Of a stretch of 64,000 nt of DNA, positions 10,454 to 22,560 are shown one piece after another. A program made the position numbers and the translations under genes. Source of the stretch: Artocarpus heterophyllus (Eukaryota > Streptophyta > Magnoliopsida > Rosales > Moraceae); NCBI GenBank assembly GCA_025403435.1, contig CM046338.1:21350392-21414391 (forward strand), read 5' to 3'. How positions within the stretch are numbered: the first letter of the stretch is position 1; each line of letters begins with the position of its first letter. The notes below the pieces were generated by a model, which saw nothing but the letters and a program-made list of their open reading frames with translations, was not told where the DNA came from and did no database searches.

Positions 10454-12692
10454 TCAGGCGTAGGGATTGACCAATTCCTGAATGGACGTGGGGCGGCAGA
10501 TACCAGAGAAAGGACGAGCAGACCAAGCAGAATCAGCCAACAAGGAGTTGACTGCTTTCGTGGGGTTGTATTGGTCCCACCATACATGACTTTCTGTTTT
10601 CTTTCATGCCATCTCTGCAGAGAGGCACCCAATTGTTGCGCCGTACAATCCCAGCCCACAGCACGCCCTCTTCACATTCTTAAATCCTGTCAAATGTTGC
10701 CATAGCAAAATACCTCAAATTAGATGTCCAGTTTCTTAATTTTCGCTTTGATTCAAGTTCAATGCTAAGATATGCACAAATTTGTGTAGCCCCTCTGCCA
10801 ATATCTGAAATGGTTTAGTAATGTTATCTATTCTTTTTTTTTTGTAAAGAACAAAACTATTTAAATGCATATTGTAAGAATAAACAAAATTACATCAAAC
10901 ACATTAAAAGCCTTATAGAAGGATATATGGATGAGGGGGTGAGTTTAAGAGGTTTAGATCACAGTCCTAATGTTAAAAGCAATAAAGTTTTCATACAGGT
11001 TAATCAACTCATTCTTAGTTACTGATTTTATTTTATTTTATTTTTTTACACCATAACATCAAATATGAACGTAACCAATGTAGCGAGAGATTGAGCATTT
11101 TCATACCATAACTGTTTGGTTTAGCAATAATCTCCCTAATACCTTGATAAACATCATAAAAGGCAATGTGGGCATCTCTCATTTCTGCATTAAGCTCCAT
11201 TATTTTTTCCTCCAGCATCACATTGTACTCTAAGACCATCTCATTGATCTTCTCCCAACATCCTGCCCATTGAATTTGCCGGCTGCAAGATCAGACTTCT
11301 TCCGCATCGTTCGCGGAGTGCACCCAAGAGGCAATATCCCCTGGCATATGATCTTCCTGACTTTCAACTCATGCAGGTTCCTCACAGCATGTACCATCTC
11401 GTTGGCCAGAATATGAGCAATTTCTTGTGTGCTGTGCTTAGGCGTTCCATTGCTGAGAAAAAAGTTGGTGTAGTCGTCTTTTCCGAAGGAGTGGTAGAAG
11501 ACGGAGGATCAGATGAAATGGAGGAATTTCCTCTGGCTGAGTTGCAGCTGCAAGAGCTGGACCATTTCGAAAACTTGATAGTGCTGTTTTGTTGAGAGAC
11601 TGGTAGCCTTGTCTGCCGGGGTTCATGATTGCGACTTGTGCCGATCCGAAGTTGAGGCCTTTCACAAGGTTTCCAAGGGAACCATTTTGGGTGTAGAATG
11701 GTAACACATTTGGTAACCCCATCTTGTCTGCTGAATTAAGCACAAAGTAGTTATAAAAGTAACACCTGAATTAATCCTCAAAATTCAGACTACTGCAGTG
11801 AAATTGCAAAACTACTTGGGATAGTAATTTTACCTTAGAACATATCCGATGATAGTTTAACATAAAAAAAACATATTTATTATGCTATTATATCTATCGC
11901 TCCAATGCATTTGTTATATTATAAATTTAAAACTGTCATTATCAAAGGAAATTTTAGTTTTCAAACAAACAAAAGTTTGCAATATCAAATTATTTTTCAA
12001 ATTTTGACACATGCATAAAAATTTAGCAGGATCGGAGATAATATGCTCAAATGTCCGTACTCACATTGAATATCCAATCTTTTAGCAATATATATATATA
12101 TATAGCCTTTTTAAGATGAAATTTTTTTTAGGGTGTTAGCTTGGCCGTACCAGCTGCCACAAACAAAAGAAACAAGACTGATTCCGTTCATCAACCAATT
12201 GCAGAACAAAGAATGATGAAATCTGACCAAATTAAGAACAATGTTGTGCAATTTCAACAAGAAAACAAGATTGGTTCCATTGATTAGCCCAATAAAGAAC
12301 AAAAAAAGAGCAATATTTATCAGATAATAAAAGGAAGCAAAATGCATATAATATCAATAGATCAAGAAACGGAGAAAGAAACTGACTCCATTAAGAGAGA
12401 GAGAGAGAGAGAGAATCAACACCAAGAAGATGGGGAAGGAGAGTGCCGTTGCCATTACAGGGAAGAAGAGAGAGATTGCGATGAAGGTGAGAGTAGAACA
12501 AAGTGTTTTCTCCAGAGTCAACTGAAGAATCCCCCAATACATGCAATGCCGAAACGTTTCTGGGCACATCTCGGATTCTGACACTCCCCTGAGCGACGCA
12601 GGAAACCCCGTAAGAACAAACACGCCCACAAGAAGAAAGCGACGACGAAGAAGAGGAATTTCGTTTGCATGGAAACTCTGCTCTGCTTTCAT
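10454..12692 (-). pseudogene. GDSL esterase/lipase pseudogene (three exons)
   Basis: Plant GDSL esterases are secreted serine hydrolases. Exon 1 (12692-12423) holds a hydrophobic signal peptide (RRRFLLVGVFVLTGF) and, in a shifted frame, block I as ALHVLGDSSVDSGEN. A GT donor at 12422 and an AG acceptor before 11730 join LL to ADKMGLP. Exon 2 (11730-11107) carries LNFGSAQ, a shifted frame with the SFGKDDYT block, LPLGCTPRTM, and VLEYNVMLEE after another shift. Exon 3 (10686-10454) carries ACCGLGLYGATIGC and HVWWDQYNPTKAVN and ends at TGA 10456-10454. Lesions: frameshifts near 12590, 11600 and 11270, and in-frame TGAs near 11515 and 10595. The usual catalytic His in the last block is Asn. Introns are retained, so this is a decayed gene and not a retrocopy. 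Confidence 0.88.
12394..12414 (+). repeat. (GA)n microsatellite in intron 1 of the GDSL pseudogene
   Basis: A run of about ten GA dinucleotides lies just past the exon 1 donor. Confidence 0.85.
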
Positions 12693-12699
12693 CTTTCAT

Positions 12700-13562
12700 T
12701 GGTTGCGTTTCTTGGGTTTTCTTGAATTCTTGTGGTTTTCTGAGTCTCTCACACTAAGTTCTAGTTAGTTCTTCTGAGGCCGCTACAACAAAAGCTCATT
12801 TGATGTTTGAGAGAGTGGAACTACCATATCAAACGATCACTCTATGAAGGCTTTTTAACTGGCAACTTTTGGTGGGATGTTAGTCTCTACCATGTAGAAA
12901 AGCAACTAACTTTACTGTTTATGTTTCAAACAAAATATATAGAAAACTCAATGGCTTTACTATTCACGTTTATCATCCTTTTTTTTTTTTTTCCTTTTTT
13001 AGTTTTCCAAGTTTTTTATTCTCTAAATATTTTTTTTTTGTTTTTGTATTTCTTTTTAGCTTTTTTTTTTGCATTTCAATATATATATATATATATATAT
13101 TTTGCTTTATATATATATATATATTGCTTTTCTTCCTTCAATTTTATATCTTTTTCTATTATTGACCTTCTTTTTAGTATTTTTTTTAAATTTAATATTT
13201 TAAGTATACATCATTGAAGTATTTTTTTTCGTCTCATTACTTTTAAGTTCATCTTTCAACTAAAATGACATTTTGGTTGAGCTCTTTCTTTTGTTTTGTT
13301 TTTTTTTTTTTTGCTTTTCTATTTTTTTTATTTTTCCTTAAATGTTTTATCATTTTTTATGTTTGAGCTTCTTTTAAGCAATTTTTTTTTGCTTTTTTTC
13401 CCTTAATATTATATTTTCATTTTCTATTCTTGCCTTTACAACATTCCTCTTAAAATTTAATATTTTAAGTGCACATCGTTGAAAATACTTTTTTCATATA
13501 TTTTTCTTTTAAAATCATTACCCTCAAATATATTCGCGTCTAAATTGTTCTCTCATGTTTCT
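12700..13562. other. AT-rich stretch with poly(T) tracts and AT microsatellites
   Basis: It holds the promoter side of the GDSL pseudogene, then many T-runs of 8-14 bases. Two AT microsatellites lie at about 13079-13125. The long plus-strand frame here is low-complexity Phe/Ile/Tyr-rich sequence and not a credible gene. Confidence 0.6.
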
Positions 13563-14390
13563 TTAAAAGGATTACTTACAAAAATTTGCCCTAAATTGAC
13601 TTTACCATCTGAATTTCAAAACATTACATTTGTTCCCCTTGAAATATGAACTATTAACAAAAATTATCATTCTGTTAGAATTTCAAAGGCAAATTGACTT
13701 TAGGGCTATTTTGGTTTAAAATAACTATAAAAAATAAAACCATAATAAAAATAGTCTTTATTGATGATTTAGATTATACTATTTGAATCTTTCTTTTTTT
13801 TTTTTTAGGTACCAAAACTTTCTTCAAAATTTTATTAATTTTTTCACACTTAAAAAGTATTTTAAAATTTTAACAGTTTTATATACTAGTGAAATGAAAA
13901 AGAGTATAACACATATATACTCAATAAAACAAAAGTATAACAAAAATTTTCAAAGAGACTAAAACTCTGATAATATTAGTAAAATTTCTTTCATATTTTG
14001 AAGTTTTTATTAGTATTTATACCTTCTAAAATTTTAAAATACTTTTTGAGCGTTAAAAAAATTTAAAGAAAATTTCGGTATATTGAAAAATAGAGGGATC
14101 TATATAGTAGTATATTTTTGATTGATTTTTTTTTATTTTTAATCATGAATAAAAACTATTTTCATTATAATTTAATTTTTTGTTATTTTTATAACAAGGA
14201 TTAACAAAATACCTCTAATTTTAAAATTGTTTCTCAATTTGCCATTAAAATTCTAACAAAAGAACCATTTTTGTTGATACTTTATACTTCAGAGGGAATG
14301 GATGTTACGTTTTAAAATTTAGGGGGCAAAGTGTTATAAAGGCTATAGTTTAGAAGAAATTTTTGTAACTAATCCTTTTCTAAAATATTT
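13563..14390. mobile_element. long hairpin element (LIR-2), about 828 bp
   Basis: The left arm from 13563 (AAAAGGATTACTTACAAAAA) matches the reverse complement of the right end (AAAAGGATTAGTTACAAAAA). Pairing continues through GTTAGAATTT and GGCAAATTGA and again further in (AAAATAGT...), so nearly the whole element folds on itself. There is no coding frame. Blocks such as TTTGCCCCY resemble LIR-1 and LIR-3. Confidence 0.7.
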
Positions 14391-15251
14391 CTTTTATATC
14401 AAATACGGTTTTCATAACTAACTTTTTTTTATCTACCTAATTGTTCAACTGAGATAACCGTCTTACAAAATAATCAATAAATAAAAAAACTAATAGTATG
14501 TTTGAAAACACGGTAATCTTGCGATATTAGTTTCTCCTACAAATTTAAATTGTTATAGTTTTTTCAATTCAAACCTGATTTGGACCTTGTACCTAAACAA
14601 ATTAACTTTTTTAAATAAAAAAATTAATAAATTGAGTACTTAGGTATGTATGTACTTCCTTTTCCAACTTGTTTGCAAATAAAGGAGTATTTAAAAGCCT
14701 AAAAATTAATAATAAAAAAAAGATATTGATGCCTTGGTTTAAATTTGTTTAACAATTCAAATTTCCACGTGATCACTTCGTCAATTATTCAAGTTACGTT
14801 TTTTCACTAGTGCTTTAAAACTCTCTATTTTGAACTTCATAAATTTTATTTCTGGCTATAAGGTTAAATGACCTTTTTTAAGTAAGTAGCCAAAGTTTTT
14901 GAAAAATAGGAAAATGACCATTATACTAGATATATTAAAGTACATCAATGATGTATTGATACCAATCGATATATCATTGATAAACTGTAGTACATCAATA
15001 ATACATTAATTTGTAGTTTATTATTGATTAATTTAGTGGTTTATTCACTTAATAATTTACCAGTTTTTGATAATAAATCATTAGTAAATCTATGATAAAC
15101 TAGTGTATTAGTGATAAACTATAGATAATAAGTAGTGTACTAATGTACTACATGCTATTTATAGAGGAATGCGTGCAAAAGCTTATAAATATTTTACAAT
15201 AAAATATTACACCTAGGGTCAACTTCAAAGAAATGGACAAAGATAGATAAA
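14391..15251. other. AT-rich stretch; dispersed ATCATTGATAAA-type repeat at 14920-15150
   Basis: No gene was seen. From 14895 a GAAAAATAGGAAAATGACC block is followed by many short variants of ATCATTGATAAACT and TACATCAAT. The same block and variants recur at 27075-27190, so this is a dispersed repeat. Confidence 0.55.
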
Positions 15252-15449
15252 ATCATTTAGGCAAAAGTCTTGGCGTAGGTAAAAATTGGGAGCAATTTTC
15301 TTCTTTAGTTTGTCTAGATGCCATGCGGAATAATGCCATTTGTTGGGCAATCTTCTTAGCTACAATCATGGGAGACAAGGGTGAAAAACGAATCGACATC
15401 TGAATGTGATGCAACCTTTTTCTTTTATACTTGGGAAAGAACAGCAAAA
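15252..15449 (-). other. orphan open segment with a TATA-like motif, truncated by an LTR
   Basis: On the minus strand this segment is open for about 60 codons and less AT-biased than its surroundings. It includes the read IVAKKIAQQMALF and ends at a TGA just before 15250. A TATAAAAG lies near its upstream end. I do not recognise the product. It abuts a copia-2 LTR exactly at 15450, so it may be a last exon or a promoter cut off by that insertion. Confidence 0.2.
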
Positions 15450-17161
15450 TGTTGGAAAGTGATACATAGCAGAATTTAAAAAATTTTAAATAAGAGTATT
15501 TTTCAAAACGTAAGTTTGACATGGTAAGTATATAAATTAATGACAAATCGTACGTACTAGAAGAACGTTCCAGAAGAGCCTCAACCAACTAGTCTTCTTT
15601 GCTATTCTCTATCCACGATTGGAGTGTGGATGGTCGCATGTTGTATAGTTTTCCTCCGGTGACTCTCCTTCCAACCACTTGAGAATACCTAGAGCTAAGG
15701 TTCTTGATGTTGAAGAATAGCACTCAGGGAGTTTCAGAGTTTCTCTCACGAGAGTACTAACTCTATACTTCTCAAATGACCTAAATAACAAAAAAAACTT
15801 ACTCCCCTTTTATAGTTGTCGGATTTGGGTTAAACCTTATCAAATTATGCTTTAAAATTTGAGTCTGAATCAACTTCTGATGAAAAATACGTCAAAAATA
15901 CGTAACTTGATTATCGCATGTTTGGCATGTCGATTTGCGAGATCGGCCAACCGAACCAGCTCCATTGGCCTACCGACTGTGCAATAATCTAGAATCCTGA
16001 GAATATCTTATTTTTATACGAGAATTTTAGATAGAGCCTGAGTTTTAATTCAAATAGCAAAATAGAGAAGTTTTTTTTATTAAAACAGTCATATACAAAT
16101 AATCCCATAGTAAATAAAATATTATCTAAATAATTCAACATGTTTATTTTGAATTAATTTACAAAATTAATTTAAGCGATAAACTAACATGAATTATTAA
16201 ATCTACTCTTATCGAATTCTAGCCAATCTAATAATTAACACAAGTCACTAATATGTAGGAAAAACACGCCGTATCGTTACAGGATTTATTGTGAGCTAGC
16301 AAAGGGGACCTGATGGATATATATATAGGGTGTTTGGCTATAGGTGGGAAATATTGGTGGGAATCATTTTTGCTGTAACATGTAAGAGCTTTACACTGTA
16401 GCAACTTTTTTTCCTTTTGTTATAGCGTGTGAGAGCTTTACATTGTTCATAACTGAGTTTGTGGTATGAACCACCTTTAGCCAAACACCCTCATAGATCA
16501 AGCTCCTATAATTATAAAATAAAATATCTCAAATATATATTTTATAATTATCAACTCTAACGCTACTCCACTAAAAGCTTAGAGCTACATTCTTGAACTA
16601 AATAAAATTACAAAGCTCAAATAAGTTAATTGTTCATGACATATCATAATGTGTAACATCTTTATAGGATATTTATAATTGGCTTAAGGATAAATTCTGT
16701 TTTACTTTCCAGATTATTTTTATCTTATGTTCCATTATTTCACTATTAGAATACTTACTTTTCATAAATAGTATATCATTCGATTACACTTATGTATCCA
16801 AATGGTTGAGCACTTATGTCTTTCAATTACAGGATAATACCTATAAGAGAATATCATTAACTCTATAAAAAAACTATGGATTTCATATGTATGAACAACG
16901 AGTCTATGTCAATCAAGAGTCATGGATTCCATCGTATCGATATGCATACCATTATCAAAATTAGGATGTCACCTTTTGGTACATAAAAAGACATAAGTCA
17001 AGGATTCGAGCCTATTGTTCATTTCAGGATTAAGATATCACACATACGATCGTCCAAAAGTGAATTGATTAAACAAATGGAATTATTAATTAAATCAATT
17101 CAATTTTTTGTCCTAATCCAAATATCGTTACTTATGACAATATACCAATGTTTCTACTTGT
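15450..17161 (-). repeat. copia-2 LTR, truncated copy
   Basis: It begins TGTTGGAAAGTGATAC (LTR 3' end in minus orientation) and aligns along its length with the copia-2 LTRs at 34381-36387 and 57569-59561. Shared blocks include AGAGCCTCAACCAACTAGTC. It stops at 17161 where LIR-3 begins, so the LTR's own 5' end is lost. A MITE interrupts it at 16328-16490. Confidence 0.82.
16328..16490. mobile_element. 163-bp MITE inside the copia-2 LTR fragment
   Basis: The ends GGGTGTTTGGCTATAGGTGG and CCACCTTTAGCCAAACACCC are inverted repeats with 19 of 20 matches. The LTR copies at 35390 and 58550 lack this segment, which shows it is an insertion. No target duplication is clear. Confidence 0.85.
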
Positions 17162-17735
17162 GGGTTACTTTGCCCCCTCGATTTTCAAAATGTATCACTG
17201 TGTTCCCTCAAAATTTTTAGCACATAATCTCCTTTCATCTAATTTTGTTTGGCTTAATAAGTCAATGTCACCTGTCTTCTAACTTTGGTATTAAAAAAAC
17301 TGAAACATAAAAATAAGTTTAGAGGGGAAAAAACAAAAAAAAAAGTTTAAGGAAAAAAAATTATTTTTTGCAATAAACCATTCCAACCCCAACCTAAAAG
17401 AGCTTAAGGAATAATTAGAAAGAAACCATAAAATTCCTTAAAAAGTAGAGCTTTTAAAGTTTTTAAAAACAAAAACAAATTATTTTAAGGGATTTTATGG
17501 GTTGTTTTGCTTTTTATTCTCCCCCTTTAATTTTTTTTTGTATTTGTATTTGAATGGCATGTTGCAAAAAATATTCATGCAAGTTATGAATATATAGATT
17601 GCTTTAACATGAAGGTCTCATTAAATTGGAAGAAAAAAATCAATTTATTAATATAAACAAAATTGGATGAAAAGAGGTAATTTGTTAACAAAAAATTAAG
17701 GCTAAAGTTGAGGGGCAAAATAATATAAGTGACAT
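17162..17735. mobile_element. long hairpin element (LIR-3), about 575 bp
   Basis: The left arm (TTTGCCCCCTCGATTTTC..., then CTTTTCATC-type and AATTTTGTTT blocks) is mirrored at 17640-17735. An inner stem pairs AACCATAAAATTCCTTAA with its inverted copy at 17490-17510. It is non-coding. The gypsy-1 insertion site lies exactly at its right edge. Confidence 0.6.
17731..17735. repeat. target-site duplication GACAT, left copy (gypsy-1)
   Basis: GACAT precedes the first TG of gypsy-1 and recurs at 26725-26729 directly after its last CA. Confidence 0.92.
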
Positions 17736-19819
17736 TGTAACACCCCGGAATTTATTTAATGTTATTGCAATATAAATGATGAATTAGTGTGCCATAATTA
17801 ATGTTTTAACATTTATTTGATTATTTGGTTGAATTTTTGAATTTTTGGCTGTTTTGTTAATTTAATAAATTCAAATGATTTCTTATTGTTTTAAAATGAT
17901 GTTTTGAGTTTTAAAGCACAACGATTCGTAAAATTTTTAAAATATTCCGTTTTGTAAATCGTGGGTGGCATTTGATTTTTGCACAGTAAAACCGCCCACC
18001 GTTTCTCTCTATTTATTCTCTCTTCTCTTTCTCTCTCTTCACTCTCAGCTCTCACTCTCTTTCTCCTCTCTCCCGTGACTCTCTCACTCTCTCTCATTTT
18101 CTCTCTCGGTTTCTCCTCTCTCTCTCAATTTCTTCTTAAATTTTTGAATCAAAATTCAAATCCAAGCTTCGGGTTAGCAAGGAGGAAGCTCGGGGACGAG
18201 ATTTGGCAACCAAAAACGTGGATTTAAAGCTTCGATTTGAGGTTTGTTTTGAAATTTCTAAACTTTTTCAAAGTTTTGATTTTTCGTACATTTTTTGAAA
18301 TCTAGGTTTGTTTAAGCTTAGAAAACCTTCGATTTGAGTTAAAGGAACTTAGAAAACTTAGAATCTAAGCTTAGATTGAAGAAAAATGGATTCAATTCAA
18401 GATTTTTCATTTTCCTCATTTTTCCCCATTTTCAGATTTTTGTGTTTAAATCTTGTTCAAATGAGTTCAAAAGTGTTATAGTATGTTTTTCTATCATCTA
18501 TGATTGTTTTTCATGCCTGAGATTTGAGAAAAACAGGTTAGAATCAAGATTTGGATTTTGGGAAAAATCGAAACCCGTGGCTGGGATTTTTGGGTTTTTC
18601 TAGTTCGACAGGCCGAACTGTACAGTTCGGCCGGCCAAAGCAGGGCGTCTGGTAGGCCGACAGAGCATGGAAAATTTTGTGATTTTTCACCCGTTTTCAC
18701 TGTTTTGAACCCCGATTTAAATTCCAACCTTATAAAATGATTTAAATGAATCAAGTGGCACACTAGGACATCATGAAGTGATTTAGTGATGTAGAATGTC
18801 TTGAACTAGATATTGATCGACTTAGTGTGTATCTAGGATCATTCGTGGTTCCACGGAGCTAACGTATAGCGGACCGGGATTACGGTGTGGGGCACCAGCA
18901 CGAGTATCGAGATAGGACTTCTACCCCATTTCTTGGAAGCCCAGTTTCAAAATGAGTTGGCTTTGAAGAGGATTTTTGTTAAAATGTTTTCAACGGTTGT
19001 GTGAAAATGAAATCATCGGTTATGTTTTAATATACTGTGAACTGAAATGAATTTCATAATGAATGTAAATGACAATACTCGGTAAATGGGTTTTGAATGA
19101 TGATAAAAATAAACACATAGGCCTGATGTTATATCAGAGATCGGGTCGTGTAGCGATCGATCTTGGGGGCAGGTCCCGAAACCCAGCTGGGCCACTACGG
19201 TGGTGATATTCTTATGGTTTGCCTAGGAAAATGAACTGATGTTTCTGGTCGGTTGAATTAACGGTTTTGGGTAAGAACGGTTTTATTAAAAATTTATTTA
19301 TTCAATGTTTCTTTTAATTCATTCCCTGATAATGACATGTTTCTTTAAATTAAGTTATTTATTAAATATAGTCCTACTGAGCCTTTCGCTCACATTTTAT
19401 TTGTTTTCAAATTTCCCCCCCCTCTAGGTGGATTCCCGTTTAGATTCAGAGAGGACTCTTCAGACAGAACTCAGGAGCCGTAGCAGGAATTGTAGATTAA
19501 TTTTATTATCTGAATAAGGCATGTAATGTGTTTTTTAACTTTCCTTATGATTGGACTGTAGTTGTATTATTATATTGTCAATACTATGTGTGTGCACAAG
19601 TTGTGGGTCGGTGGATCCATACTCGTGGTTCTTTATTGTTTTGTTATTCGCTCAATGATTTCATCTGTTTTATATTTACGAATTCTTTCTATAAAATGTT
19701 GTTGAAACTTTCATATTTTACATTCAATTTAACTTCTAAACTCTTGTTTTTAATTAAATTCTCCGTTTAATTAATTTAAATAATCCACCACGTCACCTCC
19801 CGTACTTCGGGGCGTGACA
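17736..19819 (+). repeat. gypsy-1 5' LTR (2,084 bp)
   Basis: Starts TGTAACACCCC and ends GGGGCGTGACA. It carries a short block of the GGCCGA-type minisatellite at 18600-18665. It is about 95 bases shorter there than the 3' LTR. A TATTTATT followed by a CT-rich tract at about 18010-18130 is a plausible LTR promoter. Confidence 0.93.
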
Positions 19820-19822
19820 GAA

Positions 19823-19834
19823 TGGTATCAGAGC
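19823..19834 (+). other. gypsy-1 primer-binding site
   Basis: TGGTATCAGAGC, complementary to the 3' end of initiator tRNA-Met, lies three bases after the 5' LTR. It is where minus-strand cDNA synthesis starts. Confidence 0.92.
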
Positions 19835-19925
19835 GCAAGGTTATGAACCTTGGGAATTGTGCACACAATAGTATGGCAATGGAATACCTCTGACAGTCCA
19901 AATTTTGTTTTCAGAAGTGAGAGAA

Positions 19926-20915
19926 TGGCACCTAGACATCGTTCGACGGCTGATGCCGAGTTTGAAAACGATGAGGGCATGATGAGGTCTATGTTTGCCA
20001 CTTTCCGGCAGATGGCAGCCAGGGCCAGACCGGAGGATTCTGATGTCAGTCATCGACATACGTATTTTAAGAAATTTTAGCTTGCGTTTATTCTGACTTT
20101 TGATGATAATGGGGATCCGCGGTTGGCAGAGTATTGGTTGGATTCGATCGTGAAGCATCTGGATACTCTTGGTGTGCCTGATGAGTATCGTGTGGAATTT
20201 GCTGTGTACAAGCTTGATAGTGGTGCTAACACTTGGTGGAAACAGGCTAAGCGTTTCGAACGCGGTGGTGATATCAGCTGGGACAGATTTGAGGAGCTAT
20301 TTTATGATCGATATTTTCCGCAGGGGTATAGAGATCAGAAGGCAGCTGAGTTCTACAGGTTGCAGTAGGGGGATTTGTCAGTTAGGGAATATGAGGCAAA
20401 GTTTAATGAGTTGGATAGGTTTGCTCCTTCAGCTGTGGCATCGAAGTGTGAGAGGTGCATTAAGTTTTAGGAAGGACTTAAGGCTCTTATTCGGCGACAG
20501 GTGGTTGCTCTGCGACTTAGGAATTTTAGAGAGCTTGTGTCGTCGGCGATATCAGTGGAAAATGATTATGTGCAGTATTGTGAGGACCGAGCAAAGGTTT
20601 CAGGAGGACCACAGAGGAGCGGCAGGAAGAGCACCAGCAGTCGTCCAACTCTGAGGAAGGGCAAGCAGAGAAGCGCGAACAGCGGTAGCAGCAGTTCATC
20701 CGACAGTAGGCGTAGCAATCCCTACAACTTCCATTGTCATTTCTGTCAGCAGCCTGAACACATCAAAAGGAATTGCCTGATCAGGAGTGCCCGTCTTGGA
20801 TCTAAGACCAGGGAGGATGCCAGCCGTCAGTCTCAGCCTCAAATCCTATCTCTACCTCTACAGTACCCACAGTTGCAGTACCCTTCATTCTCTCCTCAGC
20901 AGTTTTCGTATCCGG
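19926..20915 (+). pseudogene. gypsy-1 gag with CCHC zinc knuckle, broken
   Basis: The ATG at 19926 opens a gag matching that of gypsy-2 throughout. The zinc knuckle CHFCQQPEHIKRNC keeps its Cys and His residues. In-frame stops lie at about 20078, 20366 and 20468, the last two at positions where gypsy-2 has CAG (Gln). Confidence 0.88.
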
Positions 20916-21723
20916 TACGAGGATAGCAGCCGCAGCATTTCCAGCGCAGCATCCCTCAGTATCGAGCGCCGAGTACAGCTAGTGTGCAGTCGTCTCTGTC
21001 TCAGCAGTATCGACAGAACAATCTGGGACCCAGCAATGTTGGTGGAGGGAAAGGAAAGGCACCAGCGCAGGTTCATGCAATGGCATCGGGTGGTTCAGAT
21101 TCTTATACCAGTAACGCGGTAGTCGATGGTATGATTTTAGTTTCTCAATCCTTAGCTCGTGTTTTATTTGATATAGGTGCCTCTTATTCTTTCATTTCGA
21201 GTTCTTTTGTACATGCCTTGGGATTAGAAATAGAAGAGTTTAATGAACCCCTAGCCATAACTTCTCCCTTGGGACGGGTGTGTGTAAATTGTATGTGTAA
21301 AGCCTGTAAAATAAAGGTTGGGGATGAGATTTTGAAAATTGATTTGATTGTACTCCCCATGAGCTCATATGATGTAATTCTAGGGATGGATTGGTTGTTC
21401 AGGTATAGTGCAGTTGTAGACCGTCAGCTTAGAAAAGTGACCCTGGTGTCTGATAGGGGGACGGTGATCACTTACCAGGGTGGTGGTGATTGGTTGATGA
21501 GTGAGCGTCTCATGAAGTCGTGTCTAGGAGGGCGAAGGAATCTGGGTTGTTGTGTTTTTCTTGCTAACCTAGAGTGTGAGCCCTATGCTTTGAGAGAAAA
21601 TATAACGATTCCGGTGGTTGATAAGTTCAAAAATGTCTTCCCCGACGAGTTGCCAGGTTACCACCGCATCAAAAAATCGAGTTTGGTATTCAGTTGTTTT
21701 TGGGGACAGCTTCGATTTCTATA
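20916..21723 (+). pseudogene. gypsy-1 protease region
   Basis: The frame 20984-21724 carries the aspartic protease, but its active site reads DIGAS where gypsy-2 has DTGAS, replacing the Thr of the DTG triad. A retropepsin with Ile here is unlikely to work. The frame shifts before the reverse transcriptase, at about 21660-21700. Confidence 0.85.
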
Positions 21724-22560
21724 ACACCTTATCGGATGGCGCCGACAGAGATGAAGGAATTGAGGAAGCAACTTCAGGAGCTTGTTGATAAAGGGTATAT
21801 TCAGAACAGTACATCTCCGTGGGGAGCACCGGTTTTGTTTGCTAAGAAACATGATGGGACTCTCAGGTTGTGTGTGGATTATCGGCAGCTGAATCGTGTC
21901 ACAATGAAGAATAAGTATCCCTTGTCTAGGATCGATGAATTGTTTGATCAGTTGGGAGGTTCGCGGTACTTCTTGAAGATTGATTTGTAGTCGGGTTATC
22001 ATCAACTCAGGATTAGAGATGAGGATATTCCCAAGACAACTTTTAGGACTCGGTATGGGCATTTTGAGTTTTTGGTTATGTCGTTTGGGTTGACAAATGC
22101 TCCGACGGCTTTCATGGATTTGATGAACAGGATATTTAGGCCGTATTTGGATCAGTTCATGATTGTGTTCATTGATGACATTCTAGTGTATTCTAAGACT
22201 TGGGAGGAGCATGAGCAGCATCTCCAGATCGTGCTTCAGACTCTGCGGGAGCACCAGTTGTATGCCAAGAAGGAAAAGTGCGAGTTTTGATTGACTGAGG
22301 TCAAATTTATGGGTCATGTCATCTCTAAGCATGGTATTTTTGTGGATCCGTCCAAGATTGAAGCTATAGTGGATTGGGAACGACCAAGGAATGTAGCAGA
22401 GATTCACAGCTTTTTGGGTCTTGCTGGTTATTATAGGAAATTTGCAAAGGAGTTCTCGAAGATTGCAGCTCCGTTGACGAGATTGATTAAGAAAAATGTT
22501 AGGTTTGAGTGGGATGAAGAATGTGAGCTTGCTTTTCAGGAATTGAAGAACCAGTTGACT
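21724..22560 (+). pseudogene. gypsy-1 reverse transcriptase
   Basis: Recognisable blocks are [27 protein letters not shown] and the catalytic FIDDILVYS, which is intact. Stops at 21988-21990 and 22288-22290 (TGG to TGA compared with gypsy-2) cut the domain. Confidence 0.9.

Noticed and set aside
12807..13217. Open frame of 136 codons rich in Phe, Ile and Tyr
   Set aside because: It is made of poly(T) and AT microsatellites, so it is low-complexity translation and not a membrane protein.
17979..18227. Leu/Ser-rich frames in the gypsy LTRs (also at 24773, 47290 and 54180)
   Set aside because: They come from the CT-rich leader of the LTR and recur in each LTR copy.
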